A stretch of DNA of 6,705 bases, from positions 1 to 6,705 of the forward strand of contig CALCNB010000076.1 of NCBI GenBank assembly GCA_937897785.1. The letters run 5' to 3'. Both the position numbers and the translations under genes were made by a program. The notes under the pieces are model-generated. The model was not told the origin of the DNA. It ran no database searches and saw nothing but the letters and a program-made list of their open reading frames with translations. The stretch is from an uncultured Cellvibrionales bacterium (GTDB lineage: Bacteria > Pseudomonadota > Gammaproteobacteria > Pseudomonadales > UBA7434). Of this stretch, positions 1-6,222 are shown in pieces; the stretch's first letter is position 1; the number at the start of each line of letters is the position of its first letter.

Positions 1-597
1 GATATTGTTGAACCTATCATCTGTGCGCCGAATGATCCCGATGATGCTAGGACACTGTCTGATGTGGCAGGTGACAAGGTCGATGAGGTCTTCATTGGTT
101 CCTGTATGACTAATATTGGTCATTTTCGTGCGGCCGGTGAAATGCTTAAGCAGTATGAAGGTAATTTATCCACCCGTATGTGGATTGTACCCCCTACCAG
201 AATGGATGAAACTCAACTGATTGAAGAGGGCTACTATTCTACCTTTGGTAAGGTTGGCGCTAGAACAGAGATTCCCGGTTGTTCTTTGTGTATGGGGAAT
301 CAGGCCCGCGTTGAAGATGGGGCTACTGTACTTTCTACCTCGACTAGAAACTTTCCAAACCGTTTAGGCAATGGTGCGAATGTTTATTTAACTTCTGCCG
401 AGCTGGCTTCGGTAGGGGCCATTTTAGGCAAGTTGCCAACTCGTGAGGAATACATGACTTATGCGAAAAAAATTGATTCTATGTCGGATGATATTTTTCG
501 TTATTTAAACTTTGATAAAATGGAGCAGTTTCAAAAAGGCGCAGAAGAAGGAAAACGAATAGCCGCCATTGAAATAAAAGAAGTCGGTAGTTTATAG
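1..597 (+). CDS. acnB: Aconitate hydratase B, C-terminal part (5'-truncated by window edge)
   Basis: This is the last 198 residues of the bifunctional aconitase B, which interconverts citrate and isocitrate in the TCA cycle; enzymes of this family also act on 2-methylisocitrate. The frame is open from base 1, so the gene starts before the window and the GTG at 64 is an internal valine. Three cysteines that bind the [4Fe-4S] cluster are visible: GSCMTN (Cys codon 103-105) and IPGCSLCMGNQ (Cys codons 280-282 and 289-291). Their spacing of 59 and 3 residues equals that of Cys710, Cys769 and Cys772 as I recall them for E. coli AcnB. The substrate-binding STSTRNFPNR segment follows. By that alignment the fragment starts near E. 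coli residue 676 and runs about eight residues past the E. coli C-terminus. The gene ends in TAG and is followed by a strong hairpin, so it is probably the last gene of its transcript. The AcnA/IRP type is excluded by the AcnB-specific sequence around the cysteines and at the C-terminus (YRYLNFDKM). Confidence 0.97.
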   Translation, partial: DIVEPIICAPNDPDDARTLSDVAGDKVDEVFIGSCMTNIGHFRAAGEMLKQYEGNLSTRMWIVPPTRMDETQLIEEGYYSTFGKVGARTEIPGCSLCMGNQARVEDGATVLSTSTRNFPNRLGNGANVYLTSAELASVGAILGKLPTREEYMTYAKKIDSMSDDIFRYLNFDKMEQFQKGAEEGKRIAAIEIKEVGSL

Positions 598-613
598 CTG
601 CCTACAAACCTAC

Positions 614-641
614 AAAAAAAGCTGCCAAGGCAGCTTTTTTT
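614..641. terminator. Bidirectional intrinsic terminator between convergent genes
   Basis: A perfect inverted repeat GCTGCC-AA-GGCAGC (621-634) is flanked by seven A on the left (614-620) and seven T on the right (635-641). The GC-rich core is followed by a U-tract when read from either strand. It lies 16 bases after the acnB stop and 25 bases beyond the end of the convergent gene on the - strand, so it is well placed to end both transcripts. Confidence 0.9.
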
Positions 642-666
642 GTTTATGAGTCAAATCTAGCCGTCA

Positions 667-1131
667 CTAGTTGCTGGCATTTATTCCGGTCTTACCATCG
701 TTATCAGGCAAATATGTTTTAAACATCGTGCCTAACTCATCATTAGTGTGTTGTGGGATTCGATAATAGGTTCTGATCGCGAGTGAGCCATCAGGTTCAA
801 ATCTAAAGGTTTCAATGCTGGGTTCCATGAAGGTTTTACCATTAGAGGTAATGATATTATTCATAACCCAGCTAACTTCATTGCCTAAGATGAATAATGT
901 CTCTTTAGGGATGTGAAATTCAACATTTGGCTGAAATAAATCGTATGAATTGATACAGCAATGTTGAAAACCAAATTTTTCGGGTGTGGCGACAGGGTCA
1001 AACATTCTGACGGCATCCGTTTTAAGCACGGTATGATAATTGTCAATCCAACCTTGACGATCGCCAGCGGTCCATAATTTGTCGTAATTATTAGCCCAAT
1101 TCCACAGTGCTTCTTTGCTGGGTAATGCCAT
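667..1131 (-). CDS. NTF2/SnoaL-like small protein
   Basis: A 154-residue protein with the look of the nuclear transport factor 2 / SnoaL-like fold. It has an amphipathic N-terminal helical part rich in Trp and Tyr (residues 9-35, WNWANNYDKLW...GWIDNY), then a short strand with MFDPVA (43-48), then alternating strands ending in IRTYYRIP (119-126). Its length is typical of single-domain members, a superfamily of cone-shaped folds that includes ketosteroid isomerases, polyketide cyclases, dehydratases and proteins without known activity. No signal peptide or membrane segment is visible, so it should be cytoplasmic. I cannot assign a catalytic set or a substrate. The ATG at 1131 is supported by AGGAG (1140-1144 on the - strand) with an eight-base gap, and a good promoter lies further upstream. 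It is a single-gene transcript: acnB converges on it and the M16 peptidase gene diverges from it. The fold assignment is from overall pattern, not from a diagnostic motif. Confidence 0.8.
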   Translation of the reverse strand: MALPSKEALWNWANNYDKLWTAGDRQGWIDNYHTVLKTDAVRMFDPVATPEKFGFQHCCINSYDLFQPNVEFHIPKETLFILGNEVSWVMNNIITSNGKTFMEPSIETFRFEPDGSLAIRTYYRIPQHTNDELGTMFKTYLPDNDGKTGINASN

Positions 1132-1154
1132 ACTATCTACTCCTAAAAAGTTCG

Positions 1155-1184
1155 CTTTGAAATGACATTGCTGAACCTTTGAAA
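1155..1184. repeat. Two copies of CTTTGAAA, 22 bases apart
   Basis: CTTTGAAA occurs at 1155-1162 and 1177-1184, a period of 22 bases or about two helical turns. The second copy extends to the near-palindrome CTTTGAAAG. Both lie in the predicted leader of the NTF2-like gene, between its promoter and its ribosome binding site. The arrangement fits a pair of protein sites on one DNA face, but an eight-base repeat in AT-rich DNA may be chance. Confidence 0.3.
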
Positions 1185-1214
1185 GTCGGTTTTGTCATAG
1201 TGGAAATTTTTTTA

Positions 1215-1243
1215 ATTATAGTGAGCCTTGGGAATTGCCTCAA
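1215..1243 (-). promoter_or_regulatory. Sigma70-type promoter of the NTF2-like gene
   Basis: On the - strand, TTGAGG (1238-1243) and a consensus TATAAT (1215-1220) are separated by exactly 17 bases. The predicted start near 1208 gives a leader of about 77 bases before the ATG at 1131. This is the best promoter match in the window. An imperfect inverted repeat (1226-1245) overlaps the -35 box and spacer. Confidence 0.75.
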
Positions 1244-1245
1244 GG
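1226..1245. repeat. Inverted repeat over the -35/spacer of the NTF2-like gene promoter
   Basis: CCTTGGG (1226-1232) can pair with CCTCAAGG (1238-1245): five Watson-Crick pairs, one G-T and one further G-C pair around a six-base loop. It covers the -35 element and most of the spacer of the leftward promoter and has no T-tract. It could therefore be a repressor operator rather than a terminator. The stem is short, so chance is possible. Confidence 0.35.
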
Positions 1246-1270
1246 TTGTTTAGATGACGGTTTTGATGGA

Positions 1271-1299
1271 TTTAATTTTAATACTGTTCAGTTTACTAT
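1271..1299 (+). promoter_or_regulatory. Weak candidate promoter for the M16 peptidase gene
   Basis: TACTAT (1294-1299) lies 17 bases after TTTAAT (1271-1276) and is followed by a GC-rich stretch GCGCGC (1301-1306). The two boxes match the sigma70 consensus only partly (4 of 6 and 3 of 6). The predicted start would be about 50 bases before the ATG at 1356. A GATAAT at 1335-1340 is a better -10 box, but it has no -35 at a workable distance and sits very close to the ATG. Confidence 0.3.
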
Positions 1300-1355
1300 A
1301 GCGCGCTAGGTATTCATTTGAGTAGCTGTGATCGGATAATTTAAGAGAGAACAAT

Positions 1356-4163
1356 ATGTTTTTTGGTTTCAAAGGTTATATAAATCAACTGTTTAAATGG
1401 TTTTCCTGTGGTATTTTGCTTTCTCTAGGTGGGGGCTTTCTCTTATCGTCAGTGAGTCATGCTGATTTTTCTGATGGCATTGATATACCTTATACAGAGT
1501 TCCAGCTCGAGAATGGTTTGACGCTGTTAGTTCATCAAGACCGCAAAGCACCGATTGTTGCTGTCAATATTTGGTACCACGTAGGCTCAAAGGATGAACG
1601 GCCTGGTATTACTGGTTTCGCTCATTTATTCGAGCACTTGATGTTTAATGGCTCCGAGAACTATGACGGCGAATGGTTCTTGCCTTTGCAAGAGGCTGGT
1701 GGCACTGATTTAAACGGCACGACTTGGTTTGACCGCACCAATTACTTTCAGAATGTGCCCGCTCCAGCGCTGGATATGGTGTTGTGGATGGAGTCTGATC
1801 GAATGGGGCACTTCATTAACGCGGTTACTCAAGATACTCTCGATGAGCAGCGTGACGTGGTGAAGAATGAAAAACGCCAAGGTGATAATCGTCCATACGG
1901 TAAAGCACAGTACGCTCAGTTAGCCGCGATGTTTCCTACTGATCATCCATATTCTTGGAGTACTATCGGCTCCATGGAAGATCTTGAGGCTGCGTCCTTA
2001 GATGATGTAAAAGAATGGTTCGCTCGATTTTATGGGGCCGCTAATGCCACATTAGTCATTGCGGGTGATGTTGATCCACAGCAGGTATTTACTAAGGTTA
2101 AGCACTATTTTGGTGACATTGCTTCAGGCCCTGCCTTAAATAAGCAAGAGCGCTGGATTGCCAAGCGTCATGATACGCGTCGAGAATTGATGTTCGATGA
2201 TGTACCTCAAACACGGTTGACCCGTGCATGGAATACGCCGCCATTTGGCGATGAAGAACATCTTGCGCTTCAGTTGGTCGCGAGTGTTTTAGCGCAAGGG
2301 AAAAACTCTCGTCTTTACCAAAGGCTTGTTTATCAAGAGCAGTTGGCAACATCAGTTGTCGCCGCGCAGCAGGGTTTTGAAATTGCAGGCATGTTTGAAA
2401 TTGAAGTCTATCTAAAACCCAATGCAAACCTTGAGCAAGTTGAGGCACTATTAACTGAAGAGGTTGAATTGCTCCTTAAAAAAGGCGTCAGTCGTAAAGA
2501 GTTAGAGCGTGTTAAAACGACTGTTATGGCTAGTGAAATAAGAGCATTAGAGAAAATAGGTGGTTTTAGTGGTAAGGCGCAAACATTAGCTCGATACCAG
2601 ACTTATCTGGGTGATGCAAAGCTTTTCAAGCGTGATCTGAAGCGCATAGAGTCAATGACTCGACAGCAATTAAAGTCTGCGGCTAAGCGCTGGCTAAGTA
2701 ACGGCGACTATAATTTAGTAATCAAGCCGAAAAAATCTTATCAAGTTGCTGGGGAGGGTGCTGATCGGTCAAGTTTACCTAGTCCTGGCGCTGTTCCAGA
2801 ATTAGATTTACCTGAGCCCGAAGAGTTTTTCTTGTCGAACGGCTTAAGAGTGTTGTTTACTCAGCGAAGTGCTGTGCCGGCGACAGAAATGTTAATGCAG
2901 TTTGGTAGCGGCTATGCCGCTGATCCTTCTGATAAGTTGGGTATTGCTTCAGTAACAGCCGCTATGTTAGACGAAGGTGCCAGCAATATGTCGGCGCTTG
3001 ACATTGCAGAACAGCTCGAGTTGCTGGGTGCCAGTTTAAGCGCGAGTGCATCATTAGATTCATCGACTGTTTCGCTATCAGCACTCGATAATAATATTAA
3101 AGAGTCATTGTCTTTATTTAGTCGTATTATTCGTCAGCCGAATTTTCCTAATAAAGAATTAGAGCGCGTCAAAAGTAATTGGTTGGATTTGATAGTTCAA
3201 GAACAGGCTTCTCCTTTTTCAATAGCGCTACGACAATTGCCGCCGTTGCTTTACGGGAAAGATCATGCTTATGGTATTCCATTCACTGGTTCCGGTTATA
3301 AAGATACAGTCAGCTCTATTGAGCGCAGCCATTTAATTGATTTCCATCGTGCTCACTATGGCGTTGACAATGCAACCTTAATGATTGTCGGTGGATTGCC
3401 TAAATCGACAGTTGTCCCATTGCTAGAAAAGTATTTTAGTGACTGGTCGAAGGTTTCGCCGGCTACGGTCGGCGAGACAAACCAAGGCACTGGCCTATTG
3501 GCCAGCGCGATGAGAAAGTTGGTGCCAGTTGCTGCGCCGGATCATCCTACCATATACCTGATTGATAAGCCCAATGCGCCGCAGTCTTTAATTCTAGGTG
3601 GTCAGTTGTTGCCGCCTACTGGTGAAGCCGATGCCTACATCATTGATATGGCAAGTCAGATATTAGGCGGGTCATTTAATTCGCGCATCAACATGAATTT
3701 ACGCGAAGACAAAGGCTGGGCTTATGGGGCAAGAACGATGACAGCCGATGCACTCTCTCAACGACCTCTGCTGTTTTACGCACCCGTACAGGTAGATAAA
3801 ACCAAAGAATCGTTACAGGAACTTATTCGTGAAGCTCAGGCCTATATTTCTGATCAGCCGCCAACAACGGAAGAGCTTGATCGGTTTAAAGCCTCATACG
3901 TGCGAAGTTTGCCGGGTAAATTTGAAACCAACCGTTCAGTACTGGGTGCGCTTTCGGGTATGGTCGAGTTTAACCGACCATTAAATTACATTGAACAGCA
4001 GCAGCGGTTAATCGGCGAGTTAGAGGTGAATGATCTTTTGCCAGCTATTGCTGAGCATATTCAGCCGACTGCAATGATTTGGCTAATTGTCGGAGATTTA
4101 AGTCAGGTACAACCCGTTTTAGAAGAAGCGGAGATTGCCCCTGTCATTGTTCTTTCACCGTAA
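1356..4163 (+). CDS. Exported M16 family zinc metallopeptidase, PqqL-like, active and inactive halves fused
   Basis: A 935-residue insulinase/pitrilysin-family peptidase, close in length to E. coli PqqL (about 931). Residues 1-36 look like a signal peptide: a basic start, a hydrophobic stretch (about 18-33) and a likely cut after SHA36, so it should act in the periplasm. The N-terminal half carries the inverted zinc motif HLFEH (His90, Glu93, His94); Glu172 in VVKNEKRQ is the likely third zinc ligand, 78 residues after His94. The substrate-pocket stretch GTTWFDRTNYF follows at 121-131. The second half starts near 488 (PEEFFLSNGLRVLF) and repeats the fold, but GIASVTAAMLDEG (529-541) replaces HxxEH. 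It keeps the family's C-terminal R/Y element in LREDKGWAYGA (Arg783, Tyr790). This is one active and one inactive half in a single chain, forming a closed chamber for peptides. The ATG at 1356 is preceded by GAGAG and gives an intact signal peptide. The gene appears to be transcribed alone. The natural substrate is unknown; PqqL's link to iron acquisition should not be assumed here. Confidence 0.93.
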   Translation: MFFGFKGYINQLFKWFSCGILLSLGGGFLLSSVSHADFSDGIDIPYTEFQLENGLTLLVHQDRKAPIVAVNIWYHVGSKDERPGITGFAHLFEHLMFNGSENYDGEWFLPLQEAGGTDLNGTTWFDRTNYFQNVPAPALDMVLWMESDRMGHFINAVTQDTLDEQRDVVKNEKRQGDNRPYGKAQYAQLAAMFPTDHPYSWSTIGSMEDLEAASLDDVKEWFARFYGAANATLVIAGDVDPQQVFTKVKHYFGDIASGPALNKQERWIAKRHDTRRELMFDDVPQTRLTRAWNTPPFGDEEHLALQLVASVLAQGKNSRLYQRLVYQEQLATSVVAAQQGFEIAGMFEIEVYLKPNANLEQVEALLTEEVELLLKKGVSRKELERVKTTVMASEIRALEKIGGFSGKAQTLARYQTYLGDAKLFKRDLKRIESMTRQQLKSAAKRWLSNGDYNLVIKPKKSYQVAGEGADRSSLPSPGAVPELDLPEPEEFFLSNGLRVLFTQRSAVPATEMLMQFGSGYAADPSDKLGIASVTAAMLDEGASNMSALDIAEQLELLGASLSASASLDSSTVSLSALDNNIKESLSLFSRIIRQPNFPNKELERVKSNWLDLIVQEQASPFSIALRQLPPLLYGKDHAYGIPFTGSGYKDTVSSIERSHLIDFHRAHYGVDNATLMIVGGLPKSTVVPLLEKYFSDWSKVSPATVGETNQGTGLLASAMRKLVPVAAPDHPTIYLIDKPNAPQSLILGGQLLPPTGEADAYIIDMASQILGGSFNSRINMNLREDKGWAYGARTMTADALSQRPLLFYAPVQVDKTKESLQELIREAQAYISDQPPTTEELDRFKASYVRSLPGKFETNRSVLGALSGMVEFNRPLNYIEQQQRLIGELEVNDLLPAIAEHIQPTAMIWLIVGDLSQVQPVLEEAEIAPVIVLSP

Positions 4164-4203
4164 TCTTTTCTAATTCGTAATAAGGAATTGTGGGCCGGGT
4201 ATT

Positions 4204-4209
4204 TATAAT
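4204..4209 (+). promoter_or_regulatory. Possible -10 box ahead of the acyl-CoA synthetase gene
   Basis: A consensus TATAAT lies in the 108-base gap between the peptidase and synthetase genes. The base stretch at the usual -35 distance (4181-4186, TAAGGA) is a poor match, so an activator or chance is possible. A start near 4216 would place the palindrome at 4233-4249 in the leader. Confidence 0.35.
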
Positions 4210-4232
4210 TAATACACTATTTTAAGTTAAGT

Positions 4233-4249
4233 ACTGCCATGCTGGCAGT
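4233..4249. repeat. 17-base palindrome, candidate operator of the acyl-CoA synthetase gene
   Basis: ACTGCCATGCTGGCAGT is a perfect seven-base inverted repeat around TGC. It ends nine bases before the GAGAG ribosome binding site and 22 bases before the ATG at 4272. It is not followed by a T-tract, so it is unlikely to terminate the peptidase transcript. Its size and place suit a repressor operator, or an RNA hairpin affecting translation. No regulator gene is in the window to pair with it. Confidence 0.5.
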
Positions 4250-4271
4250 CAGATATTGAGAGTCCGTTATT

Positions 4272-5849
4272 ATGACTAATACTGTTTTGAATGATCCGCC
4301 ATTCCTTGCGCAATTAATTGTCGAGGGCTTGAATCGCTATGATGACAGGCCTTGTATGTATTTGGGGGATACCATCGCGAGCTATAGAGATGTTCGCCTA
4401 CGCACCAGTCAATTCACTCAGGCATTGCAATCTAAAGGTGTCAAATCGGGCATGCGAGTTGCCGTTATTTCAGGCAATCGTCCAGAGGTTTTATACAATA
4501 TTGCTGCCATGCAGTTAGCCGGTTGTTGCGGTACGCCATTACATCCCTTGGGTTCTTTGGATGACCATGCCTATGTCATGAATGATGCAGGTATTGAGGC
4601 TTTAATTTTTGACGGTAGTTTATTCGGTCAGCGGGCAGCAGAGCTAAAAGAAAAGGTCCCCTCGTTAAAGCATTTATTGTCATTTGGCGAAACATCGGTG
4701 GGTGAAAATTACTCCGCACTTGCCGATAATTTCGAACCTTTACCTTTGATTGTGCCTGATGCCGATCCCGATGCGATTAGCAGTATTACTTATACTGGGG
4801 GTACGACGGGTAAGCCAAAAGGGGTGATGCAAGCTTATCGTTCTTCTGCCTATATGACGATGATTCAAATGCTCGAATGGCAGTTCCCAGAAGATTTACG
4901 TATGTTAATTGCCACCCCCTTGTCGCATGCAGGGGCCGCTTTTTTTGTTCCTGTCCTGCAAAAAGGTGGTTGTATTTTTGTTGCTCAGGGCTTTGACCCC
5001 GATGCTATTTTTAACATGATTGAAGAGCATAAAATTACCGCGACGATGTTAGTACCCGTCATGATTTATATGTTATTGGATTCCCCTGCGGCTAAGACTG
5101 CCGATATTTCAAGTTTAGAAACGATATTTTACGGTGCTTCGCCGATGGCGCCGGCGCGTCTAAAGGAGGGTATTGAGCGCTGGGGGCAGATATTTTATCA
5201 ATTTTATGGCCAGTCAGAATCGCCAATGGTCCTCGTTAATATGCGCAAAGAAGATCATGATCTATCAAAGCCAGAGCGATTAAGTTCTTGTGGCAGGCCG
5301 ACAAGTTGGTTAAAAGTGGCGTTGCTCGATAACGATAATCAACCGGTAGCGCAAGGAGAAAAAGGCGAGATTTGTGTTCGTGGTCCTATTAATATGTTGG
5401 GTTACTTAGGCTTGCCTGATCAGACTGCTGAGACACTCGCGGGTGATTGGTTACATACAGGCGATGTTGGTCGATTGGATGAAGATGGTTTTTTATACAT
5501 TGTCGATCGAACTAAAGATATGATAGTCACTGGTGGTTTTAATGTCTTTCCTCGCGAGATAGAGGATGTTATTTCAGCCAATGCCTCGGTTGCACAGGTG
5601 GCAGTCATTGGTGTGCCCAGCGAACAGTGGGGCGAAGAGGTAAAGGCGGTGGTGGTTTTGCGTCCTGGCATCGAGTCTTCTGAGGCATTGAGCCACGAAA
5701 TCATGGCTGAAGTGAAAGCGGCGAAAGGCTCTGTGCATACGCCCAAATCAATCGATTATGTTGAGGCAATTCCGCTTACAGCCGTTGGCAAACCAGATAA
5801 AAAAGTGGTGCGAGCCAAATACTGGGAAGGTCACTCACGCGCAGTATAA
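4272..5849 (+). CDS. AMP-forming acyl-CoA synthetase (acid:CoA ligase)
   Basis: A 525-residue ANL-superfamily enzyme that should activate a carboxylic acid to an acyl-adenylate with ATP and then to the CoA thioester. The core motifs are all present: the phosphate-binding loop TYTGGTTGKPKG (173-184), ATPLSHAGA (214-222), YGQSESP (312-318, with Ser in place of the usual Thr), LHTGDVGRLDEDGFLYIVDR (394-413) with the ribose-binding Asp398, and the hinge region KDMIVTGGFNVFPREIED (415-432). The C-terminal PLTAVGK places the adenylation lysine at 507. Length and motif order are normal for the fatty-acid/aromatic-acid CoA ligase group. No membrane segment or signal peptide is seen, so it is cytoplasmic. 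The substrate cannot be fixed: medium- or long-chain fatty acids, aryl acids and steroid or terpenoid side-chain acids are all possible. The ATG at 4272 has GAGAG (4258-4262) nine bases upstream. An acyl-CoA dehydrogenase gene follows in the same direction after 355 non-coding bases, fitting a shared catabolic role. Confidence 0.92.
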   Translation: MTNTVLNDPPFLAQLIVEGLNRYDDRPCMYLGDTIASYRDVRLRTSQFTQALQSKGVKSGMRVAVISGNRPEVLYNIAAMQLAGCCGTPLHPLGSLDDHAYVMNDAGIEALIFDGSLFGQRAAELKEKVPSLKHLLSFGETSVGENYSALADNFEPLPLIVPDADPDAISSITYTGGTTGKPKGVMQAYRSSAYMTMIQMLEWQFPEDLRMLIATPLSHAGAAFFVPVLQKGGCIFVAQGFDPDAIFNMIEEHKITATMLVPVMIYMLLDSPAAKTADISSLETIFYGASPMAPARLKEGIERWGQIFYQFYGQSESPMVLVNMRKEDHDLSKPERLSSCGRPTSWLKVALLDNDNQPVAQGEKGEICVRGPINMLGYLGLPDQTAETLAGDWLHTGDVGRLDEDGFLYIVDRTKDMIVTGGFNVFPREIEDVISANASVAQVAVIGVPSEQWGEEVKAVVVLRPGIESSEALSHEIMAEVKAAKGSVHTPKSIDYVEAIPLTAVGKPDKKVVRAKYWEGHSRAV

Positions 5850-5913
5850 AAGGATGGTTTCATCGGGCGTTCTGATCTTTTAGTGTGCGTTTGCTTCCGA
5901 CTATTCTTGCCGA

Positions 5914-5940
5914 TTGATAAGCTCTGTATTGAGGTATAGT
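5914..5940 (+). promoter_or_regulatory. Possible promoter with a short spacer
   Basis: TTGATA (5914-5919) and TATAGT (5935-5940) each match the sigma70 boxes at 5 of 6 positions, but the spacer is only 15 bases. If used, the leader of the dehydrogenase transcript would be about 275 bases and would carry all the repeats of this region. Confidence 0.25.
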
Positions 5941-5949
5941 TCAAACTGG

Positions 5950-5964
5950 CGTAAATACGTAAAT
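5950..5964. repeat. Tandem CGTAAAT with internal CGTA/TACG symmetry
   Basis: CGTAAAT occurs at 5950-5956 and 5958-5964 with a period of eight bases, and CGTA (5950-5953) with TACG (5956-5959) forms a small palindrome. CGT-rich repeats of this kind are typical of transcription factor sites. From memory, sites of MerR-type regulators of acyl-CoA catabolism such as LiuR contain ACGT repeats, but I cannot confirm a match here. Confidence 0.3.
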
Positions 5965-6061
5965 CATTGGCATCGATTCACAAGTCTCTAGTATTGCTGA
6001 AGCATATCATCCCACTCTTTTAATAGAAGAGTCTATCTATTTGATTAAACTGTATAATTAA

Positions 6062-6083
6062 ATAAATCAAACATATAAATCAA
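6062..6083. repeat. Direct repeat ATAAATCAA, period 13
   Basis: ATAAATCAA is present at 6062-6070 and 6075-6083, separated by four bases. A TTGATT at 6041-6046 is the inverted form of the AATCAA end of the first copy. The region is AT-rich, which raises the chance of random repeats. Confidence 0.35.
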
Positions 6084-6086
6084 GAC

Positions 6087-6116
6087 TAAATTGTCGAAAA
6101 TTTATTCGTCAATTTA
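6087..6116. repeat. Long imperfect inverted repeat upstream of the acyl-CoA dehydrogenase gene
   Basis: TAAATTGTCGAA (6087-6098) and TTCGTCAATTTA (6105-6116) pair at 11 of 12 positions around a six-base centre, with a single T-T mismatch. No T-tract follows. It lies about 107 bases before the start codon and about 40 bases upstream of the candidate promoter at 6156-6184. That position suits an activator or repressor site, or a hairpin in a longer leader if transcription starts upstream. Confidence 0.5.
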
Positions 6117-6155
6117 ACTCTTATATGCGTCAAGATAGCGAGTAAAGATAAGCCA

Positions 6156-6184
6156 TTGAGTATTGGTTTAAAGCCCCATAGTAT
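6156..6184 (+). promoter_or_regulatory. Candidate promoter of the acyl-CoA dehydrogenase gene
   Basis: TTGAGT (6156-6161) and TAGTAT (6179-6184) are separated by 17 bases; each matches the sigma70 consensus at 4 of 6 positions. A start near 6191 would give a leader of about 32 bases to the ATG at 6223. An upstream AT-rich stretch could help the polymerase. Confidence 0.4.
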
Positions 6185-6210
6185 TGATTAGTAAATTATT
6201 TTAAATGATT

Positions 6211-6214
6211 GGAG
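6211..6214 (+). promoter_or_regulatory. Ribosome binding site that fixes the dehydrogenase start
   Basis: GGAG lies eight bases before the ATG at 6223. The earlier in-frame ATG at 6205 has only AT-rich sequence before it, and the six residues it would add are not part of the family's conserved MPxYKAPLR start. The ATG at 6223 is therefore preferred. Confidence 0.8.
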
Positions 6215-6222
6215 TAATTAGC

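Larger units (their letters stand above)
5850..6204. other. Long non-coding gap between acyl-CoA synthetase and acyl-CoA dehydrogenase genes
   Basis: No open frame of convincing length or with a ribosome binding site is present on either strand, and no tRNA or obvious T-tract terminator follows the synthetase gene. The stretch contains two possible promoters (5914-5940 and 6156-6184), a doubled CGTAAAT (5950-5964), a six-base hairpin ACTCTT/AAGAGT (6014-6032), an unpaired consensus TATAAT (6053-6058), a nine-base direct repeat (6062-6083) and a long inverted repeat (6087-6116). The right half, from about 6040, is strongly AT-rich. It most likely holds the control region of the dehydrogenase gene. 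Confidence 0.6.

Noticed and set aside
64..66. GTG at 64 as a start codon of a separate gene
   Set aside because: The frame is open from base 1 and its translation continues the aconitase B sequence upstream of this codon.
2098..2448. 116-codon open frame on the - strand
   Set aside because: It lies wholly inside the M16 peptidase gene, has no ribosome binding site, and its translation shows no recognisable domain.
4172..4189. AATTC/GAATT hairpin after the M16 peptidase gene as a terminator
   Set aside because: The stem has only five mostly A-T pairs, an eight-base loop and no T-tract.
5420..5746. 108-codon open frame on the - strand
   Set aside because: It lies opposite the conserved C-terminal motifs of the acyl-CoA synthetase; the translation is rich in Ser and Thr without domain features.
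5854..5883. Nine-codon frame (ATG at 5854) after the synthetase gene
   Set aside because: The purine-rich AAAAGG directly abuts the ATG, leaving no spacing for a ribosome binding site, and the peptide is too short to support.
6014..6032. ACTCTT/AAGAGT hairpin as a terminator of the synthetase transcript
   Set aside because: The stem is weak, it is over 160 bases past the stop codon, and no T-run follows; it is listed only as part of the intergenic region.
6041..6058. TTGATT plus TATAAT as a promoter
   Set aside because: The boxes are only six bases apart, and no other acceptable -35 lies at 15-19 bases from this TATAAT.
6205..6222. Upstream ATG at 6205 as the dehydrogenase start
   Set aside because: GGAG at 6211-6214 is correctly spaced for the ATG at 6223, and the family begins with MPxYKAPLR, which matches the later start.
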